Source of the DNA: Microcebus murinus
Taxonomy: Eukaryota > Chordata > Mammalia > Primates > Cheirogaleidae
Direction of reading: 5' to 3'
Length of the DNA stretch: 64,000 bases
Assembly (NCBI RefSeq): GCF_040939455.1
Contig: NC_134136.1
Coordinates: 108,364,014-108,428,013, forward strand
Part shown: piece after piece, positions 56,554 through 64,000 of the stretch
Position numbering within the stretch: the stretch's first letter is position 1
How the letters are laid out: every line of letters begins with the position of its first letter
Notes under the pieces: model-generated
The model's input: only the letters and a program-made list of their open reading frames with translations
What the model was told of the DNA's origin: nothing
Database searches by the model: none
Position numbers and translations under genes: made by a program

Positions 56554-57502
56554 TATAATACTAATTTTCCAGTTATTCACAGTTACCACTTTAAAGCTGT
56601 CAATTTATTTTTTTCTAATGTCCATTTTTTTTCTGATAAAAAGTCATCTTTAAATCTCACTGTTTCTTGTTAGGGAGTCTTAAGTCAATTTACTTTGACC
56701 ACTAAGAGTTTCTATTCTTTTATTTTCAGCAATTTTATTATGATATGCATAGGTTTAGGTTTCTTGTGTTCATTTTGCTTGGAGTCCATTGAGATTCTTG
56801 AATCAGTGACTTGATAAATTCCCTCATCAGTCCAATCTCTTCAAATACTATTTCTGACTTGATCTGTACTTCAATGACCCAAATGTAACTCTTTATTATT
56901 TTCCAACTAGCACATGTCATTCTGTTCATTTTTCCCCAAACAGTTTTCCTCTCTGTTTTTCAGGATGAATGATTCTTATTAATCTATATTTAAATTCAAT
57001 GACTCTTCCTATTGTCATTTCCATTTTGCTATTTTTGTCTATCAAGTGAGAGAATTTTTGTGGTTTTTTAAAATATTTTGTTATTGTATTTTTCAGTTCT
57101 ATACTTTCTATTTGGTTCTTCTTTATATATATATATATTTTTTTCTTCTGACACATTCTTTTTAAGCATTTGTTTTAAGAGAGTTTATGGTTGCTTCCTG
57201 GATTATTTTTATGATAGCTAATTCAAATATTTGTCAGATTGTTTCAATATCTGCGTCATCTGACATTTTCTTTTGTTCCAAGTACATTCAGATTTCACTG
57301 GCTTATTTATTGTGGACATTTTGAATGTGATATTATGAAACACTGGATCTTGTTTAAATCCTAAAAATAATGTTCATCTTTTTGTTTTAGAAGGTAGTCA
57401 CCTTGGTTAATTTGAGGCCACAACTTCCGTATCATATTCTGTGGGCTGTGAATACAATGACAGCTCAGCTTTGAAAGCATTCGCAGTGCTATTTTCAAAA
57501 TA

Positions 57503-57786
57503 ATAGACAGTGTACCACTCTGTCACTTAGGCTGGAAGGCAGTGGCTTAGTCAAAGCCCACTGCAGCCTCAAACTCCTAGGCTCAAGCAATCCTCCCGCC
57601 TCAGCTTCCAGAGTAGCTAGGACTACAGGTGCTCACCACCATGCCCTGCTAAGCATTCTATTTTTTGTAAAGAGGGGGTCTCGCTTTGTTGCCCAGGCTG
57701 GTCTTGAACTCTTGCCCACAAACAATCCTCCTGCCTCAACCTCCCAAATTGTTGGGATTATGGTTGTGAGTTATTGCACCTGGCCT
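57503..57786 (-). mobile_element. Older Alu (AluJ-like dimer)
   Basis: Reverse dimer: 'accactctgtcacttaggct', 'ccactgcagcctcaaactcc', 'cctcagcttccagagtagct', 'gggtctcgctttgttgccca', 'ctcctgcctcaacctcccaa' and the 5' end 'attgcacctggcc'. It is more diverged than the Alu at 56,208 and lacks the strepsirrhine linker, so it is older. 'ctatttt' occurs on both flanks (about 57,489 and 57,793), a possible target-site duplication. Confidence 0.88.
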
Positions 57787-58484
57787 ACAGGACTATTTTG
57801 ATTTGCCTACTTGTGGGTCTTGGTCTATCCATTAGTCTAGTTTTTCAAAGTTTTTGATGTGCTGAATAGGATCATATCTACTGCATGACCCATTTGAGGA
57901 TGAACCCTGGATTTCATAAACCTCTTTATGGGGTCACTTTCCCAAGCTCCTTTCTGTCTGATATCGCCTCACTTCTCTGCAGTTCCTTTTACCAGTCCTC
58001 TGCCCAGTAAGTTGGACTTTGATTTCCTGGCTCTGTTGTGCATTTCTGCAATTGCAGCTGTATGTGAGGGGCATGGATGTGGGAAGGAAGAGAGAAAAAG
58101 AGAATTTTTGAGCACACATTCTTGGAACCACAAATCAACTAAACAGAGATAAAGTTTCCTCTCCATCAGAGTGTGGTTCCTGCTTCCACCATCACCATAG
58201 AATTGCTCAGGGACTGAAGAGAGGGAGAACATAAAATATATAAATATGTGGGATTTCAACACTTTTTCTAAAATGTAGGAGTTCCATTACTTTTTATGCT
58301 AGCCAGAACTAGAGGGCTTCTATTGGAGGTCTCTCTTCTTGCATCCTGGTGCCACTTCAATTCATTGACTTCAGGTGGAGAGATTCTGATGGAGAAAAAA
58401 TTGGTAAACTCACCACCAATTTGGGGACATTTCAAATTCTGATCTTCTTCCTTGATCTGGCTGCTACTATTTAATTTTTAGAAA
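57787..58484 (-). mobile_element. Possible continuation of the L1M 5' UTR, antisense
   Basis: GC-richer pyrimidine-biased sequence follows the Alu, as expected of an antisense L1 5' UTR, and the L1M on the left is cut at its 5' UTR. Specific blocks are not secure. Three overlapping ORFs on both strands (57,928-58,262) show no domain. Confidence 0.35.
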
Positions 58485-58654
58485 GATCAAATTATGCTGC
58501 AGTGAACAAGGAATTTCTGATATCTCTTCAGCATACCAATTTCAATTATTTTAGATATCTACCCAGAAGTGGGATTACTAGATATTATATTAATGCTATT
58601 TTTTAATTTTTGGAAAAACTACATACTATTTTCCAAAATGGTCGATGACCATAG
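58485..58654 (-). mobile_element. L1 ORF2 fragment, inverted 5' segment
   Basis: Antisense ORF2: 'aattatgctgcagtgaacaa' (58,490), 'gatatctcttcagcatacca' (58,519), 'agatatctacccagaagtgg' (58,553) and 'ctattttccaaaatggtcga' (58,627). It joins head to head with a plus-strand L1 3' UTR. Confidence 0.8.
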
Positions 58655-58850
58655 TTAATAATAATTTATTGTATATTTCAATCTTGCTAAAAGAATAGAT
58701 TTTAAATGTTTTTACCACAGAAAAATGATAAGAAGGTGAGGTGATACATAGTTAATTAGCTTTATTTAATCTTTCTATAATGTGTACATAAAGCAAAACA
58801 TCATACCCCATCAATATATACAATTACTATTTGTCAACTAAAAATGAATT
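58655..58850 (+). mobile_element. L1 3' UTR, 3' segment of the inverted copy
   Basis: 'accatagttaataataattt' (58,649), 'tgctaaaagaatagatttta' (58,686), 'ataatgtgtacataaagcaa' (58,777) and 'aaacatcataccccatcaat' (58,796), ending in an A-rich tail. With the preceding segment it makes a classic twin-priming L1. Confidence 0.8.
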
Positions 58851-60201
58851 TAAAATTTAAAAAACAAATTAAAAAAACTCAAAGAGCTACACTATACATT
58901 CCATCCAGGTTTTACAGCTGTATAAGAGAAATGCAATGTAATGAGTTTACTCCATCTCATCCAGAACTGGAAGTTCTGACTGGCCCCTTTTACTTCAAGC
59001 ATTCTATGATTCTTCTGCTTTTGCCATCTTTTCTCCTTCCCAGTTTTTTTCTTGATGAATTTTCTCTGTTCTTTGAAATAAGGGGAGCTGAGATAGGCTA
59101 GCAGTGAAATTAAATAGGAAATGCAAGTATAGTAAAAGATGGAGACTTTTCATTATATAAATAAAAGAAATGGTACACAAATTGTAATGCTACAATGCCT
59201 TGTAGAACCCCAAACAGAAGGGGGAGAGGCAGAAATATTTTAAATTTCAAAACACCATAGTGGCACAGAACTTTTATTCTTACTTAGAAAAATTTTATTA
59301 GCATTTTGATCTACCTGGGAAGCTCATTAAAAGTTAACAGCAAGTAAGGATTCACACAGTGGAAATCTTATCTTCATATAACAAAACATGGCATAATCTT
59401 ATGGCTGCTAACAAATATAAAGAGAATAGTATTTTAAAGCAATATATATTATGTATTCACTGAAAAGATATATTTTAGAGATTATGATGAAATAGAGGTT
59501 TTTGTTAGAAGATTAAGAGACAGCAAGTGAGCAATAATCTTTAAAAAGTTCCAATAATTGTAAAATTTTTAGTTCTATGTTAATTTTCAAGTCTGATATT
59601 TTGCAATAAATAAAAAATATTATTTACAAAATATTTTAGAGCATTTTATTTTCATCATAAAGTCAGTAAATGAAGGAAATGCTAAGTTGAATTGTATTCT
59701 ACAAATGCATATAAAAAGAAAAAGTCAGTAATGCCTAGTCCCATAGGACTTTGCATTTAAATAGAAATTGTTATATAAAACATTATAAAAGCAGTTTAGA
59801 GGCACTGGGTGTGAAGGCAGGCCTGAAAAAACACCATTAGTAATATAGCAAGAATATTGCATATGTCTGAAAGCATATTAAAATGATAATGAAAATGAGG
59901 CCCATTTTTTATGAAATATTTATAATTTAACATCCTGGTCATCACTAAAACACAGTACAATTAATTTTATACTCTTTAAACTCTTCTATTTTAAACTCAA
60001 AGATTCCACAGTGGTATTTTCAATAACTTTTGGCAAATTTCCCTCCTGCTTCTTCTGGCAGTCTTTCAAAACATATTTAGTTTTACTTAGTGTAACTTTG
60101 TGTTCGTATACTTATCAAAAAATAATTTAGTATATTGATTAATTCTAAGTGATGAATAATAATTTTGAGCAACTTTGACTCTTGGATAAATATACTGTTA
60201 T
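58851..60201. other. Single-copy AT-rich DNA, nothing recognised
   Basis: An 85-codon ORF at 58,844-59,101 begins in the L1 tail and has no domain. No repeat is recognised. Confidence 0.4.
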
Positions 60202-60483
60202 GGCCAGGTATAGTGGCTCATGCCTGTAATCCAAGCATTTTGGGAGGCCAAGGGGAGAGAATGGCTTGAGACTAGGAGTTCAAGACCAGTGAGATCCTGT
60301 CTCTACAAAAACATTAAAAATTTAACTGGGTATGGTGGCATGCACCTGTAGTCCTAGCTACCTGGCAGTCTGAATCAGCAGGATCACTTGAGCCTAGCTG
60401 TTTGAAGTTGCAGTGAGCTATGATTGTGCCATTGCATTCCAGCTGGTCTCTCAAAAAAAAAAAAAAAGAAAAGAAAAGAAAAA
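60202..60483 (+). mobile_element. Alu (older dimer, plus strand)
   Basis: 'ggccaggtatagtggctcat', 'gcctgtaatccaagcatttt', 'tctctacaaaaacattaaaa', 'gggtatggtggcatgcacct', 'gcagtgagctatgattgtgc' and 'cattgcattccagctggtct', then an A-tail with AAAAG units. The first arm is internally shortened (loss before 'gatcctgtctc'). A degenerate flanking duplication (aaatatactg / aaatacattg) is possible. The 72-codon minus ORF at 60,314-60,532 is an Alu shadow. Confidence 0.9.
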
Positions 60484-61469
60484 TACATTGATATAATTTA
60501 TAAATATGGCATATATGTTTAAAAAAAGCCATATGGTTATTGTGGTCAGTGATTCTCTGTAATATATATTTTTCGGCATTTTTATTGTGTTTGAGGCTAG
60601 ATGTTCAACAACAAGGACATATCAAATTAAAAAGTAATTGGTAAATTAGAAATTTTTATTATCACAATGCAAAGATGTAATAATTGCTAATGGTATAAAA
60701 GCACAGTTGTTAGCTTCTGGGATGTATACAATATTCACCAGTTTTATTAAGATAATATGATTAAATTCCATAATGGAGTTTTTTTCATTGATGATTTTCT
60801 ATAACAAAATAATACAGAATTTTACTAATTCTAACATTTTCAATATCTATAAACTTCAAGGGGGAGAAATAGTACTATCATGATTAACTCCACAAAGTCA
60901 TGTAAAACCATGAGGGCCTATAAATGGCAAATGAAATCTTAAAGAGGGGTATCCTACTCTTCTATGTAACCACCCTCAATATTACCTCATGAGAATGTAT
61001 TTCTCATAATAAGAGAAACATGAAGAAAGACATATTTACAGTTAACTTTTCTCTTGATTGATGAATATACTTATTATTGTGAAGATATCTCACTGTGACT
61101 GGAATATCATCAAAAAGAGAAGGGGAAGGCAAGATAGGACACATGATACATACATTTTATAAGATATAAAGAAATGAGCAGTGGAGGAAGTTATTTTGGA
61201 AATAAAGATTTAAATGATGAACAAATGGATGTTTATTCAGGATGATAGTTGTACATCAAATTGGAGCCTTATAATGGATGATTTTAGTACAAATGAAGCT
61301 GAAGTGTGGTTGCCAAATGATATGGATGACTTCAGAGAAATAGTCCTAACAAAAAATCTGAATTTTATATGTAACTTTCATGATAGTTTCTACAATCATC
61401 CACTAATTTGATGCCTCATTTGCATGCCAAATATATGACATTTTGGATGAAGTATGAAAGTCTATGTCC
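60484..61469. other. Single-copy AT-rich DNA, nothing recognised
   Basis: A 65-codon ORF at 61,214-61,411 encodes an acidic, Asp/Asn-rich peptide without any domain I recognise. No repeats are seen. Confidence 0.4.
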
Positions 61470-61740
61470 AATCTAATTCAAAAGTATTCATTGAACCACT
61501 TGCACATTCAAGGCACTGCAAAGAATAGAAAAGAGATCATGAAAACTGCCCCAGCCCTCAAGCAACTTTTAAACTACTGAGGATGACACATGGCACCATT
61601 AAATAAGTAATTAACTACTAAAAGCAACTGATGCAGAGATTAGGTACTATAGAATTTCAGACTAGAGAGAAATAAAAAAGACCTGAATGATCAGGAAGTT
61701 TTCATGAAAGAGGATGACAGTTTTGCTATCACTGATGTAA
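61470..61740 (-). mobile_element. L2-like remnant
   Basis: 'tattcattgaaccacttgca', 'ttcaaggcactgcaaagaat', 'tgccccagccctcaagcaac' and 'gatcaggaagttttcatgaa' follow the order of an antisense L2-type repeat. High divergence. Confidence 0.5.
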
Positions 61741-61858
61741 ATTTTTTTTTTATTTCGGCATATTATGGGGGTACAGATTTTAAAGTTTCAATAAATGCCC
61801 TTCCCCCCTCCCCCTACAAGTCTGAGTCTCCAGCATGACCATCCCTCAGATGGTGTTA
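61741..61858 (-). mobile_element. Young strepsirrhine L1 3' end, 5'-truncated
   Basis: The same subfamily as 53,724-53,915: T-run, 'atttcggcatattatggggg', 'tacagattttaaagtttcaa', C-rich block, 'agtctgagtctccagcatga' and 'ccatccctcagatggtg'. Only about 115 bases are present and no clear target-site duplication is visible. The 61-codon ORF at 61,795 starts within it. Confidence 0.88.
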
Positions 61859-62305
61859 AAATGATGTCCAACCAATGTATTTTATTACCATCTATGTGTG
61901 AGATTTTGTGCTATGTGGTGCAGAATATATATAAAAGATTCACAAATCTTTTTATAGATTTGTCCTCAAAGATTGTATAATCTAGGAAGATAATAGAGAA
62001 GTTCACAAATATTATTAATTTTATGATATAACAAAGAATATTATGTTATAGATAAAAAATTAAAAGTATGATAAGCTTCAGAGAAGTAAGTTATCACAAA
62101 TAAATAAAAAGACTTAGAAAAATGATATGGCATTTAAAACATGGCATTTTGAATGATGTTCAAAAGAAAAGTTAGGATTTTACTTGTCTTAAACAGAAAG
62201 AAGTAGCCCCACCAGTATGAAACAAAGGAATAAAAACTCCAGAGACAGGAAAAGCACAGAGCCTATTTTTGGTGCAGTAAACCAGTAGTAAATAAATATG
62301 GGAAA
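61859..62305. other. AT-rich DNA, nothing recognised
   Basis: No repeat or ORF is recognised between the two young L1 fragments. Confidence 0.4.
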
Positions 62306-63328
62306 TTCAAAGAAGACAGAATAATGGCCAGAAAACATATAAAAAAATGCTCAACATCGCTAATCATTAGAGAAATGCAAATCAAAACCACAGTGAGATA
62401 TCACCTAATCCCAGTGAGATTGGCCTGTATCAAAAAATCCCAAAACAACAAATGCTGGTGAGGATGTGGAGAGACAGGAACACTCTTACATTGCTGGTGA
62501 GACTGCAAATTAGTGCAACCTTTGTGGAAAAGAATTTGGAGATACCTCGAACAGCTAAAAATAGAAATACCATTCGACCCATCAATAGCATTATTAGGCA
62601 TCTACCCAAAAGAGCATAAAACATTCTATTATAAAGATATCTGCACCCTAATGTTTATGGCAGCACAATTCACTATTGCAAGGACATGGAAACAACCCAA
62701 GTGCCCATAATTCATGAGTGGATTATTAAAATTTGGTATATGTTTACAATGGAATATTACTCAATTCTAAGAAATGACAGTGAGCTAGCACAGCTTATTT
62801 TATCCTGGATTAAGCTTAAGCCCATTATCCAAAGTGAGGTGGCACAAGATCAGACAAATGGGCTCCACATGTACTCGCCATCAAATGGGTACTGACTGAT
62901 TAACACTATGATGCTCAAACGGTGGTGGTGTTCACCAGGGATACAAGGCTTGGGGAGAGGGTAGACCCACATTTGAGCGATGTGGTGAGCATTGTGGGGG
63001 CCATCTTCTCCATGGACAGACCCGGCTGGATAGAGCTTGAGTCCATTCTTCGAAGTGAGGTATCACAAGAATGGAGAAATAAGCACCACATGTACGTACT
63101 CACCATCAAATTGGTTCTAACTCATCAACACTAAGGTCCTTACATGGTAGTAATATTCACTGGTTGCCAATCAGCTTGAGGGGGGCAAACTCACAACTAA
63201 TGGAGATGGAGCATCCTGTATGGGAAAAGGGCACACCTCTAGCCTCAGCCGTGGCTTGGGTGAGGCAAAGGCATTACATGTAACCAAAATGTTAGTACCC
63301 CCATAATATACTGAAATTAAAAAAATAT
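62306..63328 (+). mobile_element. Strepsirrhine-type L1 3' end with a duplicated 3' UTR module
   Basis: 'aagacagaataatggccaga' (62,313), 'cgctaatcattagagaaatg' (62,358), 'tttggagatacctcgaacag' (62,535), 'cagcacaattcactattgca' (62,661), 'tggaatattactcaattcta' (62,751), 3' UTR blocks, 'gcaaaggcattacatgtaac' (63,265) and an A-rich end. The ORF2-end to 3' UTR block occurs twice (62,803-62,908 and 63,023-63,132), separated by a GC-rich stretch. Short ORFs here are ORF2 or UTR remnants. Confidence 0.85.
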
Positions 63329-63334
63329 ATTTTC

Positions 63335-63446
63335 AAGTCGTCAATTCTTTCCAACTTGATCTTTAGGTTCAATTAATTTTGAATGAAAATGCCAGAAAGT
63401 TACATAGAATATATCAACATATTGATTGTAAAGTTTATATGGAGAT
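63335..63446 (+). mobile_element. L1 ORF2 fragment interrupted by a new L1
   Basis: 'cttgatctttaggttcaatt', 'gaatgaaaatgccagaaagt' and 'gattgtaaagtttatatgga' follow a part of plus-strand L1 ORF2 (Asn/Pro-rich region after the RT). It breaks where the L1 5' UTR starts. Confidence 0.6.
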
Positions 63447-64000
63447 GGAGGGGGCCAAGATAGTAGACCAGAAGCAGGCTATGCAAGCTGCTCTCACAGA
63501 GACGATTTAAAGTGGTGAGTCGATATTCACGTTCAAATTATTTGTCCAGGGGATAGCTTTGGGAATCAATAGAGAGGTTACAGGAGGATCCCACAGTGAA
63601 AAAAGGGAGGTAGAATGACCTGCTAGGCAGTATTGAATGTACATGGGAAGACATCTACATGAGAGAAAGGGGCAGAGGAGAAAATTCCAGGGCTCCACAC
63701 TTGCCCTGTGAATGTCGTAATCAGAACTGTGGGGGTTGGGAGGTTGTCCTCCACCACATAGACCACTGGACTGACACAGTGTGCTGACTGGAGATTGTAC
63801 AGTGGCACCACTCAAGAGAAAAGGCACAACAGAGTCCCACTGTCTTATGCACCCTGGGCACCATGCTTGGTGCTATTTTGAGATCCCAGCTCCAGAGTAC
63901 TGCATATACCTGAATCTATTGCTGCTGCATCCCCATCAACCATGCTAGGTCAGGGAGGGAAAGAGGAGACCAGTCCTCTCATATGTCCCATCGGTGGGTG
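63447..64000 (+). mobile_element. L1 5' UTR running off the right edge
   Basis: Starts with 'ggagggggccaagatagtag', the conserved L1 5' terminus, followed by GC-rich 5' UTR sequence to the window end. A 106-codon minus ORF (63,507-63,827) is antisense to it. Because the 5' end is present, the copy beyond 64,000 could be full length; it may equally be internally deleted like the one at 37-40.7 kb. Confidence 0.75.

Noticed and set aside
57928..58262. Three overlapping ORFs on both strands as a gene locus
   Set aside because: Probably antisense L1M 5' UTR. The frames overlap, have no domains, and lack splice context.
61741..61858. Target-site duplication for the young L1
   Set aside because: Flanks (gatgtaaa and gtgttaaaa) are only loosely similar, so no duplication is claimed.
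63507..63827. 106-codon minus-strand ORF as a gene
   Set aside because: Antisense to an L1 5' UTR; no domain.

Overview
This window looks like nuclear DNA from a strepsirrhine primate, most likely a lemur. It is AT-rich and intergenic, with no convincing protein-coding gene, rRNA, tRNA, CRISPR array or operon on either strand. The primate call rests on Alu (7SL-derived) SINEs, L1MA/L1PB-type LINE-1 tails and MaLR LTRs. The strepsirrhine call rests on two things recalled from knowledge of these genomes, not from a search. One is the Alu at 56,208-56,542, whose extra T-rich linker between its two arms is typical of lemurs and lorises. The other is a set of LINE-1 3' ends (for example 17,912-18,325, 48,896-49,877, 53,724-53,915, 61,741-61,858 and 62,306-63,328) that differ from human L1PA tails. 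Nearly every open reading frame is short and is either a piece of LINE-1, antisense to LINE-1, or microsatellite translation.

Layout. 0-9 kb: single-copy DNA with three decayed plus-strand L1 tails, a MER20-like DNA transposon and several microsatellites. 10-13.6 kb: an ERVL-type endogenous retrovirus remnant (plus strand, with a recognisable but broken dUTPase region) interrupted by an old MLT-type LTR, which is itself interrupted by a younger MLT1-type LTR. 13.6-24.6 kb: mostly single-copy DNA with an LTR, L1 tails, a MER5A-like fragment and three L2 pieces. 24.6-33.4 kb: dense antisense L1 with inserted SINEs, two inverted L1 junctions, and an LTR at 32,987-33,442. 33.4-37 kb: mostly single copy. 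37.0-40.7 kb: a minus-strand L1 that keeps both ends but lacks most of ORF2. 40.7-45.2 kb: single copy with a split L1/LTR and an ERV1-like LTR. 45.2-52.9 kb: a plus-strand L1 pile-up containing 5' UTR, ORF1 and ORF2 parts out of order, with an exact in-frame duplication of the reverse-transcriptase catalytic motif. 53.3-54 kb: an old LTR-like repeat carrying a very young short L1 with perfect target-site duplications. 54.2-58.4 kb: an old minus-strand L1 (ORF2 5' half, ORF1, 5' UTR) split by two Alus. 58.5-63.3 kb: an inverted L1, an Alu, L2 and young L1 tails. 63,447 to the end: the 5' end of a plus-strand L1 that runs out of the window.

No genes work together here. What can be read is a layered record of retrotransposition. 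I found no credible new multi-gene system. The observations most worth checking are the ORF2 catalytic-motif duplication, the possible L1 3' transduction at 53.7 kb, the internally deleted L1 at 37-40.7 kb and the possible full-length L1 at the right edge. Repeat family names come from memory of consensus sequences, and boundaries are approximate (often within 10-50 bases) unless a target-site duplication is given.
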